From NCBI GenBank assembly GCA_048615375.1, contig JBMCLJ010000010.1, forward strand, positions 1-24,387: a stretch of DNA of 24,387 bases, read 5' to 3'. The notes beneath the pieces were generated by a model. The model made no database searches. It was not told the origin of the DNA and saw only the letters and a program-made list of their open reading frames with translations. Shown one piece after another: positions 7,454-16,207 of this stretch. The first letter of the stretch is position 1. Each line of letters opens with the position of its first letter. The DNA comes from JBMCLJ01 sp048615375. Its GTDB lineage: Bacteria; Patescibacteriota; Dojkabacteria; JAOAGR01. Both the position numbers and the translations under genes were made by a program.

Positions 7454-8602
7454 TCAAAGGCATTTTTCATTGATATATTTGCAAATATTGTAAATATGCT
7501 CCTGATTGGTCCTGGCGTAGTACATATTGCCGTCGTTGCCGGTGATATAGTAGTAGTACTCATTTGGTGTTGGCTCCAGGACTGCCTTGACTGAATTCAC
7601 TCCGGGGTTGGCTATTGGAGTCGGCGGTAGTCCCTGCTGCTTCCTGGTGCTGTATTCATGCTGAGTGTCTATTACAGCAGCTAATTCCTGACCACGAATC
7701 CACCAGTTTCCTGGTTCCCCAAATTGATACTGCGTTGTCGCGTCAATGCCGAGTACCATATTTGCCTTCATACGCCGGTGGATAATATCAGCAATCATCT
7801 GTTTCTCTTCAAGACCACGTGCCTCACGCTCAAGGAGCGAGGCCATATTCATAATCTCAACAAGTGACAGGTTACTTGATACTATTTCATCTTTAAATGC
7901 CGAATACACCTTGCGGTCAAAAGTCTGCAGGAATAGCGATATAAGTCTTTCTGTAGGAATATCCGAGCAAATCCTGTAGGTATCCGGAAACAGGAATCCT
8001 TCAAGATACGTTGGAGGAGCAAAAGAAAGATTCAGATCAGCTGGTTTAGTATATTCCTGCGCTTTATTTACAAATTCTTTCGCGGAAAATTGAGCATCAC
8101 GGGTTCCAGCAAGCTTACTCTCCACCACTTCAGCTATTTCCTCAATCCGTAATCCTTCACGGATAGTAATCTGAACCTCCTCACATCCTTCATGGCGTAA
8201 ACTACGCAGCAATACTTTCGGCTCCTGATTATAGGCAACTTCGTACACACCGGGTCTGATCGCTGTCGTATCAACTGAATGGACTTTAAAATACAGTTTA
8301 TGAGCTTCACTCCCAAAAACTGTCACTTCAGGCAATAAACCTAATTCGGTCATCCTTGCAACAATTTCATCCAGACTTTCACCCTCCTTTACTTCAAATA
8401 CCGTTGTGTCGCCTTCCCTGGCTTCATCTTCCATACCCTTCGCGAAGACAGTGAAATTTTGATACTGCGAATACGAATACAGCAGACCAATAATAAGTCC
8501 AGCTAAAAGGACGAGCGCTATTAAGCGGAAAAAATTAGACTTTTTAGGAATCGGCTGGTTAAAGCCAGGCTTATTTTGGTAAAAATAACCACTAGATTTC
8601 AT
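7454..8602 (-). CDS. mltG: Endolytic murein transglycosylase MltG (YceG-like)
   Basis: MltG is an inner-membrane lytic transglycosylase that cuts nascent glycan strands and is thought to release them from the synthase. The protein has 382 residues. There is a basic N-terminus, one membrane segment at about 25-45, a LysM-like region near 66-95 (FEVKEGESLDEIVARM), and the catalytic domain. ASLLEREA contains Glu258, equivalent to the catalytic Glu of E. coli MltG. DATTQYQF and LPPTPIANPG are family motifs. The start ATG 8602 places a short basic tail before the membrane segment. An upstream TTG (8677) would add a second hydrophobic stretch but lies upstream of the promoter. The -10 is 14 bases from the ATG. 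The gene is divergent from argS. The stop is TGA. Confidence 0.93.
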   Translation of the reverse strand: MKSSGYFYQNKPGFNQPIPKKSNFFRLIALVLLAGLIIGLLYSYSQYQNFTVFAKGMEDEAREGDTTVFEVKEGESLDEIVARMTELGLLPEVTVFGSEAHKLYFKVHSVDTTAIRPGVYEVAYNQEPKVLLRSLRHEGCEEVQITIREGLRIEEIAEVVESKLAGTRDAQFSAKEFVNKAQEYTKPADLNLSFAPPTYLEGFLFPDTYRICSDIPTERLISLFLQTFDRKVYSAFKDEIVSSNLSLVEIMNMASLLEREARGLEEKQMIADIIHRRMKANMVLGIDATTQYQFGEPGNWWIRGQELAAVIDTQHEYSTRKQQGLPPTPIANPGVNSVKAVLEPTPNEYYYYITGNDGNMYYARTNQEHIYNICKYINEKCL

Positions 8603-8616
8603 AAGTAGACGTACCC

Positions 8617-8645
8617 ATAATACACCAGCTGGGAGAAAGTGTGAA
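8617..8645 (-). promoter_or_regulatory. mltG promoter
   Basis: On the minus strand: -35 TTCACA (8645-8640), 17-base spacer, -10 TATTAT (8622-8617), then 14 bases to ATG 8602, leaving a leader of about 8 bases with no Shine-Dalgarno. ftsW has the same spacing. Confidence 0.65.
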
Positions 8646-8762
8646 TATGCGAACAATGCAATAAGCCAATTTACCAATGAACTGGAGATAAAGAGACAAG
8701 GAGTGTGATAATCCAGAGTTCATGGGAATATGTACACAAACTCGCACATTCTCTCGGCTTTG

Positions 8763-8771
8763 TGCTAGAAT
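8763..8771 (+). promoter_or_regulatory. Extended -10 promoter of argS, leaderless spacing
   Basis: TGCTAGAAT (hexamer TAGAAT 8766-8771), six bases, ATG 8778. The preceding TTTGTGC is shared with the sufB promoter. The -35 is weak (CGCACA at 8743-8748, 17-base spacer). Confidence 0.65.
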
Positions 8772-8777
8772 TTCGTC

Positions 8778-10547
8778 ATGCAGACCATACCACAGCTTCA
8801 AAATCTTCGTGAAGACGAATCTTTTTTTTCTACATTGAAAACTTTTGTAGCTAATATCCTTCATGAAGAGTACGATCTTGCATTAGAGCCCGAAGCTATT
8901 GAAATTAGGCGGACACAGGATGATAAATTTGGCGATCTTACAACCAATGTCGCGCTACGGTACGCGCAGGAACTACAGGTGCAGCCGCGTGAAATCGCGC
9001 AGAAAATTGTTGCCGGCATTGCAGAAGTTCATGGAATTATCCACAAAGCGGAAATCGCGGGACCGGGGTTTATTAACTTTTATTTTAATCCAGCGTGGCT
9101 GGCCGGGCTGCTCCACTCCATACTCACAAGCTCATGCCCCTACGGCTCCCATAGCGCAGTTAATGGTCAGGTCATGGTGGAATTTGGGCAGCCAAATACG
9201 CATAAAGCGGTTACGGTAGGTCATGTAAAAAGCTGGATCGCAGGTCTGTGTGTATGCAGAATGCTTGAGAATATCGGCTACAAAGTTATACAGGCGAACT
9301 ACTTTGGTGACGTTGGTCTCCATACCGCGAAATCCACCTGGGCGTTCCTCAAGCGGGGCAAGCCAGAAGACTTTGACAGCTGGAATGTAGCAGACCAAAT
9401 GAAGTACATCGCGGAAGGCTACGTGTATGGCAATAAACAGTACACCGAAGACGAAACAGCCAGGGATGAGATAAAACAAATTAATAAAAAGATTTACGCG
9501 AAAAGCGACCCTGAACTATACATGACCTATCTGTATTTGAAGGAATTAAGTATCAGACATCAGGAAGAGGTAGAAAATATGCTTGGTGTAGACTACCACC
9601 GTCAGTACCCTGAGTCAGAGGTCACGGATAGTGGAGTGGAAGTGATAAAAAATAACATTGGCAAAGTGTTTACTGAAGACCAGGGAGCGGTAATCTTTGA
9701 AGGAGAAAAGTATGGCTTGAATCGATGGGTATTTTTAACAAGTGAAGGATTGCCATCATATTCAGGCAAAGACATGGGACTGGCGTTTAAAAAGTGCCAC
9801 GAGTACCCAAACACCTCATTCTTCCTCCACATGACATCCGTTGAACAAAACGACTACTTCAAGGCCTTGTTCAAAGCGGTCGAACTTGTAGAACCCGAAC
9901 TAACCGGGAAGTATTTCCACCTCGGGTTCGGGTGGCTGCTCATGAACAACAAAAAGTTCTCTTCACGCCTTGGTAATGCGCCAAGTGGTATAGATGTTAT
10001 CGAGGAAACCATCTCGTACTCTGAACAAAAAATCTCAGAAACGAAAACATATTCTGAAGAAGAAATAAAACGCATCGCTCATATTGTAGGCATTGCCGGG
10101 TTAAAGTTCCTTATTCTGTCACATGAGTTCCACAAAGACAGCAATTACGATCCCGATCAGTTCCTTGATCCAGAAGGTTTCTCAGGTCCATACATCATGT
10201 ACGCGTACGTACGGACACAAAGTATTTTGAAGCAGGAAGAAAGTATTGTCCATGCGGGTGAAACATCTCAAGGCTATGAACCGAACGGCATTGAGCTTAG
10301 ACTCCTTAGAGAACTCGCATTCTTCCCGCAGGTAACCTTTGATGCCGCAAAAACAATTTCCCCTCACAAAATAGCTCACTACCTCTTCAACCTGGCGCAA
10401 CTTTTTAACCAATTCTACCGGGAAAACAAAGTCATTACTGATGATCAGGCAATGAAAACCTTCAGGCTCCAACTAACCCAATCTATCGGAACAGTACTCA
10501 ACACTGGCATGTATCTCCTCGGAATCGAAACCATAAGCCGGATGTAG
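8778..10547 (+). CDS. argS: Arginyl-tRNA synthetase
   Basis: A class I synthetase that charges tRNA-Arg, 589 residues. The N-terminal Add-1-like domain spans about 1-115. The catalytic core starts with EFGQPNTHKA; the HIGH-box position reads TVGH (146-149), so the first His is Thr. NYFGDVGLHTAKSTW follows, as in CPR-type ArgRS. The KMSKS-like loop is KFSSR (393-397), followed by LGNAPSG. The C-terminal DALR anticodon-binding domain spans about 465-589 and ends in the usual LLGIE...RM. The start is ATG 8778, fixed by the -10 six bases upstream. It is divergent from mltG and convergent with ftsW. Function is considered secure; the altered HIGH box is worth checking. Confidence 0.95.
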   Translation: MQTIPQLQNLREDESFFSTLKTFVANILHEEYDLALEPEAIEIRRTQDDKFGDLTTNVALRYAQELQVQPREIAQKIVAGIAEVHGIIHKAEIAGPGFINFYFNPAWLAGLLHSILTSSCPYGSHSAVNGQVMVEFGQPNTHKAVTVGHVKSWIAGLCVCRMLENIGYKVIQANYFGDVGLHTAKSTWAFLKRGKPEDFDSWNVADQMKYIAEGYVYGNKQYTEDETARDEIKQINKKIYAKSDPELYMTYLYLKELSIRHQEEVENMLGVDYHRQYPESEVTDSGVEVIKNNIGKVFTEDQGAVIFEGEKYGLNRWVFLTSEGLPSYSGKDMGLAFKKCHEYPNTSFFLHMTSVEQNDYFKALFKAVELVEPELTGKYFHLGFGWLLMNNKKFSSRLGNAPSGIDVIEETISYSEQKISETKTYSEEEIKRIAHIVGIAGLKFLILSHEFHKDSNYDPDQFLDPEGFSGPYIMYAYVRTQSILKQEESIVHAGETSQGYEPNGIELRLLRELAFFPQVTFDAAKTISPHKIAHYLFNLAQLFNQFYRENKVITDDQAMKTFRLQLTQSIGTVLNTGMYLLGIETISRM

Positions 10548-10637
10548 TCAATGTGCCAATAATGCAATATGTCATTATGCCAATTCCCTGACGGGGTGGG
10601 TAAAAACTATACTAGTCCCGAAGATCATTGGCACATT
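10548..10637. repeat. Intergenic inverted-repeat element, copy B
   Basis: AATGTGCCAAT (10550-10560) and ATTGGCACATT (10627-10637) are a perfect 11-base inverted pair around 66 bases. On the minus strand 10600-10548 carries the blocks CACCCCGTCAG, three bases, ATTGGCATA, and ATTGGCACATTGAC of copy A. It fills the gap between the argS and ftsW stops. It may be a mobile miniature element or an RNA 3' structure. Confidence 0.5.
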
Positions 10638-10643
10638 GGCAAA

Positions 10644-12092
10644 TTAAATTATTGAATAATCTGTTTTTGTTCTGGGTAGACGTCCTTGCATTCGAACAGG
10701 GAGACCTTGCATGGCGCGATTTTCCTGTTCCTGGAAGTGGTGTGCTTTGCTTACGTTGAGCATCAGACCTGCCGCGCCCATTAAAGAGATAAGTGAGCTC
10801 CCTCCTAAAGAGATAAATGGCAGTGTCTGACCAGTCAACGGTAAAATACTTAAATTCACTCCAATATGCACAAACATCTGGTATCCAATCCACGTCGTAC
10901 ACCCTATCATAATGTAGAAGTACAATGGTCTGCCGACAAACATTCTGGATATATTTATACTTCGAATAATCAGATACATGAAGGTCAGGAGTAATAAAAC
11001 GGTCAAATAAAACCCTACCTCCTCACCGATTATCGAGAAAATACCGTCATCTCCAGCAGTAGTCTGTGGGAAGTAAAACTTACCAGTAGACTGACCAAGT
11101 CCAACTCCTGTTAACCCTCCAGTACCAAGCGAAGTTAAATGCTGATCTACCTGGTATGACCGTTTATCACGTCGCATGACACCATTTTCCTCAATTGCGG
11201 TATCACCTGTATGCAAGTAATTCATCCATACCGCGATCCTGTCAGCCCGATACCCTTCATACACACTGAACAGTACACCACCCAGTATACCAAATCCCAG
11301 CAGTATCACAAAGCCAGTCTTATGATATTTAGTAATCGCTCCGACTCCATAGCAGGCTAAACCAATAAACCCAACCACCATCGTTGTCCCCAGGTTTTTA
11401 CCAAGAAGAATAAGAAGCAGGATTAAAACGAACCAGCATGAGTATGGAAACAAATGTTGAGCGACATACTCTCTAAAGTCTTTATAATGAACCCGCCTGC
11501 TACTTAAAAAAGCTGCTACAAAAAGCACAAAAGCCAACTTGGTAAAATCAGATGGCTGGAATGAAAAACTGCCTACATCTATCCACCGGGTAGCGCCATT
11601 AACCGCGTCAGCTTTACCAAGCCATGACATGATAAGAATATATATAAGCAGCCCAATGCAAACCGCGAGTGGTGCATACCAGATTCGGGTAAGAAACTCA
11701 ACGCGTAAAAAATAAAAAAACGAAGCGAATATAATTCCAACCCCGACATAGAGCAAGTGATTGGTCAAGTAATAGTACTGATTATCAGTATATCGATACG
11801 CGAATATAATAGAAGAGGAGTACACCGCGATAATTCCCACGAGAATCAATAAAGCTAATACAGAAAACAACCGTACATCATGCCCACGGTGGAAGTCAAA
11901 AAAACGATGGTACCACATTTCATAGTGCTGTTTCTCGATAGCACGCTGTGTTCCTTTCCTTTTCTTCGTGGCGCGCTTGCCGGCTGAAGGCGTTTTGTTT
12001 GATCCATATTTCCTCGGGTCATACCGTTCCCACGTTCGCTTCTTCACAGGAATGACCAGCTGCTGGGCAGCTTTTTTACGTTTGGGCAGCAT
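10644..12092 (-). CDS. ftsW: SEDS-family peptidoglycan glycosyltransferase (FtsW/RodA)
   Basis: A 482-residue polytopic membrane protein of the SEDS family, which polymerises lipid II during division (FtsW) or elongation (RodA). A basic cytoplasmic head of about 70 residues comes before the first membrane segment (LIVGIIAVYSSSI), and about ten segments can be counted. Family motifs: NGATRWIDVG...QPSDFTKLA, the extracytoplasmic PQTTAGDDGIFSIIGEEVGF with the catalytic-type Asp region, and LTGQTLPFISLGGSSL. NGAxRWI and the PFISxGGSS pattern favour FtsW, but RodA cannot be excluded. The start is ATG 12092, downstream of a clear promoter. Earlier ATGs (to 12158) lie upstream of the predicted transcription start. 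The gene follows gpmI on the same strand, 84 bases away, with its own promoter. Confidence 0.9.
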   Translation of the reverse strand: MLPKRKKAAQQLVIPVKKRTWERYDPRKYGSNKTPSAGKRATKKRKGTQRAIEKQHYEMWYHRFFDFHRGHDVRLFSVLALLILVGIIAVYSSSIIFAYRYTDNQYYYLTNHLLYVGVGIIFASFFYFLRVEFLTRIWYAPLAVCIGLLIYILIMSWLGKADAVNGATRWIDVGSFSFQPSDFTKLAFVLFVAAFLSSRRVHYKDFREYVAQHLFPYSCWFVLILLLILLGKNLGTTMVVGFIGLACYGVGAITKYHKTGFVILLGFGILGGVLFSVYEGYRADRIAVWMNYLHTGDTAIEENGVMRRDKRSYQVDQHLTSLGTGGLTGVGLGQSTGKFYFPQTTAGDDGIFSIIGEEVGFYLTVLLLLTFMYLIIRSINISRMFVGRPLYFYIMIGCTTWIGYQMFVHIGVNLSILPLTGQTLPFISLGGSSLISLMGAAGLMLNVSKAHHFQEQENRAMQGLPVRMQGRLPRTKTDYSII

Positions 12093-12106
12093 CTTTTTAT
12101 TATTCC

Positions 12107-12135
12107 ACAATAGCACACATTCTACGATGTGTGAA
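12107..12135 (-). promoter_or_regulatory. ftsW promoter
   Basis: On the minus strand: -35 TTCACA (12135-12130), 17-base spacer ending in TGTGC, -10 TATTGT (12112-12107), then 14 bases to ATG 12092. Leader of about 8 bases, as for mltG. Confidence 0.6.
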
Positions 12136-12176
12136 TAATCAGTAATCAACATTGGCACTTTGAATGTTTCGCACCT

Positions 12177-13745
12177 TTATAGAATACCTTCCAGGATATT
12201 TCTACCTGTCATCGTGGTGGGGATGGGCAAACCCATCACATGGAGAATTGTTGGAGCTATGTCACAGAGCGCCCCAAGAGGAAGCTCTATTGGTTTTGCA
12301 CCTGGACCGACATAGATAAATGGAACCGGGTTGGTCGTGTGTTCTGTATAAGGACGACCAGTTTCATAGTCTATCATCATTTCACAGTTCCCATGGTCAG
12401 CTGTGATAACTACCGCTCCACCTACCGCGATTGTATTAAGAATAATCTTGTCCAGATTACGATCCGTTGCCTGAAGAGCTTTGATCACTGCCTGTAAATT
12501 ACCGGTATGCCCTACCATATCAGGCGCAGCGATATTAAGCGCTATAAAATCATAGAGCTTCAACCTGATCTTATTTACTAAAACCTGGGCGAGCTCATAG
12601 GTGCTCATCTCGGGCTTCATATCATAAGTAGCAACCTTTGGTGAAGGTATTAATACCCGATCTTCTTTATCAAATACCAGATCTCTTCCGCCATTAAGAA
12701 AAAAAGTTACATGAGCAAATTTTTCTGTTTCAGCCATACGTAGCTGTCTAAGGCCACTTTCAGAGACAACCCGCCCAATAGGGATAGTGACGTTTTCCGG
12801 GTCAAACGCGAGATGCATTTTAGGCGTTATTTTCTTTTCATACTGGGTCATGCCAAGAAAATGGAGATTTTTTAATAGCGGCCTCTCAAACTCAGTAAAC
12901 TCATCATCAACGAATGCTCTGGTTAATTGCCGTGCCCTGTCGGACCGGTAATTAAAGAAAAACAACACATCGCCTTCCTTCACAGAAGTACTCGTCCCTT
13001 CAGCATTGGTAATTACGGATGGTTCGATAAATTCATCGGTAATGTCTTTCGCGTACCACGACTCCATCGCTTTAACAGGATCATCGAATTGCTCGCCTTT
13101 CCCCTGGGTAATCAGGTCGTATGCTTTCTGGATCCGATCCCATTTATTATTTCTGTCCATAGAAAAATATCGCCCGATAATGGTAGCGATTCGCCCTACT
13201 CCACGCCTCTGGCACTCCGCCTGCACCTGTTCAATAAAGAACTTCCCGGCATCGGGAGCAGTATCACGTCCATCGGTGAACGCGTGAATAAATACTCTAT
13301 TTCCATCAAATTTATGCTTTTGGATAAACTGCAGTATTGAATACAAATGATCTGTTGTAGCGTGGACATTACCCGTGGAGCAACATCCCATGATATGGAA
13401 ATTTGAGTTATTCGCTTTGCAATGTTCCAGTGCTTTAAGAATCCTTTCGTTGGAGTAGAACGAACCGTTCATGATTGAGGTGTTGATCCGGGGTAACGTC
13501 TGATAGACGATCTTACCCGCCCCAATATTCATATGACCGACTTCGCTGTTTCCCATAACGCCGTGAGGCAGACCAGCGGCAGAACCTGAAGCGTGAAGGA
13601 GACAGTGCGGGTACGCTCGCATCAGCCGGTTGAAGAGAAGCAGGTTCGCGTTTGCGACGGCATTACCCGGGTAAGGAGGCGCGATTCCGAATCCATCAAG
13701 AATAATTAATACAACGGGTTTCGGTCTTTTTGTGATTTTGGACAT
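12177..13745 (-). CDS. gpmI: 2,3-bisphosphoglycerate-independent phosphoglycerate mutase
   Basis: Interconverts 3- and 2-phosphoglycerate in glycolysis, using two Mn ions and a phosphoserine intermediate. The protein has 522 residues, the usual length. ILDGFG carries metal ligand Asp17, GNSEVGHMNIGAG carries catalytic Ser67, and the phosphatase-like domain has HAFTDGRDT, ITADHGNCEMM and EHTTNPVPF. It looks complete and intact. The start is ATG 13745. Upstream the sequence has TATGAA and TGATAT but no clean -10 at the six-base distance. It reads away from comF across a 207-base divergent spacer. Confidence 0.96.
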   Translation of the reverse strand: MSKITKRPKPVVLIILDGFGIAPPYPGNAVANANLLLFNRLMRAYPHCLLHASGSAAGLPHGVMGNSEVGHMNIGAGKIVYQTLPRINTSIMNGSFYSNERILKALEHCKANNSNFHIMGCCSTGNVHATTDHLYSILQFIQKHKFDGNRVFIHAFTDGRDTAPDAGKFFIEQVQAECQRRGVGRIATIIGRYFSMDRNNKWDRIQKAYDLITQGKGEQFDDPVKAMESWYAKDITDEFIEPSVITNAEGTSTSVKEGDVLFFFNYRSDRARQLTRAFVDDEFTEFERPLLKNLHFLGMTQYEKKITPKMHLAFDPENVTIPIGRVVSESGLRQLRMAETEKFAHVTFFLNGGRDLVFDKEDRVLIPSPKVATYDMKPEMSTYELAQVLVNKIRLKLYDFIALNIAAPDMVGHTGNLQAVIKALQATDRNLDKIILNTIAVGGAVVITADHGNCEMMIDYETGRPYTEHTTNPVPFIYVGPGAKPIELPLGALCDIAPTILHVMGLPIPTTMTGRNILEGIL

Positions 13746-13882
13746 AGGCAGATATCATTCATACACCAGGCTCTTCATAAAAGCCGTACAAGAACCATGG
13801 TACTACATCTGTAATGAGTGTAGCAAATCAAATCTAAAATGTCCCACCGTCCGAACGGGTTGCCGTGTGTAATAATTCAACA

Positions 13883-13914
13883 TGCCAGTGCGCCAATGTA
13901 CCGTAGGGAATAAT
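13883..13914 (-). repeat. Possible dispersed repeat fragment, copy E
   Basis: On the minus strand: ATTCCCTACGG, ACATTGGCGCA and CTGGCATG, resembling parts of copies A to C. The match is partial. It lies in the gpmI/comF divergent spacer. Confidence 0.3.
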
Positions 13915-13937
13915 ACTCATGGTACCTGTCAGTAATA

Positions 13938-13946
13938 TGATAGAAT
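13938..13946 (+). promoter_or_regulatory. Extended -10 promoter of comF, leaderless spacing
   Basis: TGATAGAAT (TGn plus TAGAAT 13941-13946), six bases, ATG 13953. No strong -35. Confidence 0.65.
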
Positions 13947-13952
13947 CTATAT

Positions 13953-14654
13953 ATGTACAAAATATTCCATGAGCTGATCAACCTCATTTTTCCAAAAAAA
14001 TGCGTCTACTGTGGAGGGTATGAAGATAGTTATATTTGTAACCATTGTAGTGGGTTCCTGAATCCCTACTCGCCTGAATGCTACATTACCAGAACACCAA
14101 GCAGAGACTGGGAGATCAAACCTGGTGCAAAACAAAGCACACACCTGGAAAAAGTGTACTACTTTTACCAGTACAATAAAGTCATTGAGTCCCTTATGAT
14201 GGGAATCAAGTATGGGTTTCATAAAGATAAAATCAGTGAAATTGTCCGATTATTATTTCGTTCAGATGAATTCAACAAGATTTCATTTACAATATTTGAC
14301 GTTATCACCTGGGTTCCTATGCATACCAGGCGGGAACGGTGGCGGGGATTTAATCAGACAGAGCTCATTGCCAAAAAAATCGGGCAACACATGCACCTTC
14401 CCAGCCTCCCAGTACTTTATAAATACAAACATACAAAAGCACAGATAGACTTAACTGAAGCACAGCGAAAGACAAACCTCATGCATACATTCAAACTCCT
14501 TCCCTCCGTGAATCTCGCTGAACACGTGAACTCAATCCTCCTCATCGACGACGTCTGCACTACCGGCTCCACATTTGAAGCCTGTGCTACAGCCATAAAA
14601 GAACACTATCCACATGTAAAAATCTACGGACTATGCCTGGCAAGAGGAACGTAG
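13953..14654 (+). CDS. comF: ComF-family phosphoribosyltransferase-like protein
   Basis: A 233-residue cytoplasmic protein. An N-terminal zinc ribbon (Cys17, Cys20, Cys29, Cys32) is followed by a type I phosphoribosyltransferase fold. VPMHTRRERWRGFNQTELIAK is the ComF core motif, and LLIDDVCTTGST (about 196-207) is the PRPP-binding loop. ComF (GntX in E. coli) is needed for DNA uptake in competent bacteria, possibly linked to helicase ComFA or PriA. No competence genes lie nearby, so a role in uptake here is an inference. The start is ATG 13953, six bases after the -10. It is followed by rsmE on the same strand, 68 bases away, with its own promoter. Confidence 0.92.
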   Translation: MYKIFHELINLIFPKKCVYCGGYEDSYICNHCSGFLNPYSPECYITRTPSRDWEIKPGAKQSTHLEKVYYFYQYNKVIESLMMGIKYGFHKDKISEIVRLLFRSDEFNKISFTIFDVITWVPMHTRRERWRGFNQTELIAKKIGQHMHLPSLPVLYKYKHTKAQIDLTEAQRKTNLMHTFKLLPSVNLAEHVNSILLIDDVCTTGSTFEACATAIKEHYPHVKIYGLCLARGT

Positions 14655-14710
14655 CGTGAATTGGTAATAGAAAATGAACAGTTGAAGTGTATTTACGCTG
14701 GTTCATGGTG

Positions 14711-14716
14711 TACACT
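14711..14716 (+). promoter_or_regulatory. -10 element of rsmE, leaderless spacing
   Basis: TACACT, six bases, ATG 14723. No clear -35. Confidence 0.55.
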
Positions 14717-14722
14717 CACTTC

Positions 14723-15496
14723 ATGAACCGCTTTTTTATTAAAAGAGAACATATTAAAAACAAGCTCATTACCTTCAACACCGATCAGGCGAAAAAACTC
14801 CGTAAAGTTCTCCGCATGCAACCAGGTGATATGGTACAAGGATTTGATGGGAATGGGTGGGAATATGACATACAACTGAGCAAGCTGTTCAGAGAATCCG
14901 CGGTGGGAACAGTTGTGAATCAAGTACTGCATCAACGCGATACATACCTTGTACTCGTTCAATCCCTCCCAAAAAATCTAAAAGTTGAATATCTTATTCA
15001 AAAAGCTACAGAGATGGGTATTGATAAGATAGTTTTCTTTGAATCCGAGTACTCACAGGTTGACAGCACAAGAATCTCACTGGAAAAAATCCGTCGATGG
15101 AGGCGTATCGGACGTGAAGCGACGGAGCAGTCGGAGCGGATGTTTACGCCGGAGATTGAACTGTATAGAGATAATGATTTGTCAGAATTATTCGCGAGCC
15201 TTCCAGGCATGCATCCATACGAGGAAGAACTCACGTCCACTCCTACTCTATTTGTACTGGATAAAAGCGGTGAGTATTTATCTCCGGAACCGACCGCGAA
15301 TTACAATCACTGCATTTTTTTCGTTGGTCCGGAGGGGGGATTTTCCCCGAGAGAGCTTGATCAGATAACCAAAAACAACTACAAACCGGTAAAAGTCTCC
15401 GAAACAATCCTTCGCGCTGAAACAGCACCAGTAGTATTCTTAGGGCAGTTGAAAGTACTGGAAATACTTACACTATCATCCCGCTCTCAAGCCTGA
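14723..15496 (+). CDS. rsmE: 16S rRNA m3U1498 methyltransferase RsmE
   Basis: Methylates N3 of U1498 in 16S rRNA of the 30S subunit. The protein has 257 residues. The N-terminal PUA-like part runs MNRFFIKREHI...HKLRKVLRMQPGD-type (here KKLRKVLRMQPGD). The SPOUT domain carries QSLPKNLKVEYLIQKATEMGI, RWRRIGREATEQSERM, FFVGPEGGFSPREL and LRAETAPVVFLGQL, which form the knotted SAM site. ATG 14723 is preferred over ATG 14687, because the family begins with M(x)RFF and the -10 lies six bases upstream. The stop is TGA. The last 29 bases overlap the convergent ABC ATPase gene. Confidence 0.94.
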   Translation: MNRFFIKREHIKNKLITFNTDQAKKLRKVLRMQPGDMVQGFDGNGWEYDIQLSKLFRESAVGTVVNQVLHQRDTYLVLVQSLPKNLKVEYLIQKATEMGIDKIVFFESEYSQVDSTRISLEKIRRWRRIGREATEQSERMFTPEIELYRDNDLSELFASLPGMHPYEEELTSTPTLFVLDKSGEYLSPEPTANYNHCIFFVGPEGGFSPRELDQITKNNYKPVKVSETILRAETAPVVFLGQLKVLEILTLSSRSQA

Positions 15497-16181
15497 ATAT
15501 TCTGCTGGTTTTTGCGGCGACATTTGGATTATGTGTTGCGATGATACACGCGATTCTGTGTTTGGAGCAGATATATTTCAAGAGGTCGATAAATTCGGCT
15601 GCCTGGGATGAATGTAACATCGCCGTTGGCTCATCTGCCCAGAGAATCGATGGCCTGTGTACGATAGCCCGTGCAAGGGCGACTTTTTGTTTATCCAGAT
15701 TATCCAGCTCATCAGGCTTTCGACTGTATCCATCGATAATTCCCACCTCAGCAAGTGCTTCTTCCGCACGCTTACGGGAATCACGGGTAGTGTGCTGCAG
15801 CTGATGCATGACCTGTACATTATCCAGAATGGTAAGTACTGGCAGTACGTTGATTGTACCGAAAAGAAAACCCATTAACTCCCCACGAAGCTTCGTGCGT
15901 TCGTCCTCCTTCATTGTATCGAGATGCTCACCTGCGATATAAATATCACCGCCGGTATTTTTCTCAGCCCCGCATAAACAGCGAAGCAAGGTAGTCTTGC
16001 CACTTCCTGATGGGCCAAGAAGTGCTATAAAATCACCTTCACGGATAACCAGATTAACTTTTTGCAGCACATCAAATATTTGTGTACCAGATCGGTACCT
16101 TTTCCCGATACCCTGAGCTTCGACAAGCACCTTCCCCTTTATTTTCCTGTTATTTTTTTTATCTTTCCTGATTGTTTTCAT
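15468..16181 (-). CDS. ABC transporter ATP-binding protein with degenerate signature
   Basis: A MacB/LolD-type ATPase of 237 residues from ATG 16181 (TTG 16202 would add 7). Walker A GPSGSGKT (56-63), Walker B ILWADE (179-184) with catalytic Glu184, and switch His217 are intact. Three other motifs are not. The Q-loop Gln position reads FLFG (Gly108, normally FxFQ). The signature LSGGQ reads LDNLD (159-163), although KVALARAI follows normally. The D-loop reads MLH instead of NLD (His190). The signature Ser and Gly contact ATP across the dimer, so hydrolysis should be weak or require an unusual partner site. It follows the FtsX-type permease by 26 bases, so the two are probably one transcript. 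The 3' end overlaps rsmE. Confidence 0.9.
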   Translation of the reverse strand: MKTIRKDKKNNRKIKGKVLVEAQGIGKRYRSGTQIFDVLQKVNLVIREGDFIALLGPSGSGKTTLLRCLCGAEKNTGGDIYIAGEHLDTMKEDERTKLRGELMGFLFGTINVLPVLTILDNVQVMHQLQHTTRDSRKRAEEALAEVGIIDGYSRKPDELDNLDKQKVALARAIVHRPSILWADEPTAMLHSSQAAEFIDLLKYICSKHRIACIIATHNPNVAAKTSRIFRLESGMIV

Positions 16182-16207
16182 AGTAACTTCTCTTGATGCC
16201 AACAGCG

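Noticed and set aside
8603..8677. Upstream extension of mltG to TTG 8677
   Set aside because: It would start before the -35/-10 pair and add a second hydrophobic stretch not typical of MltG.
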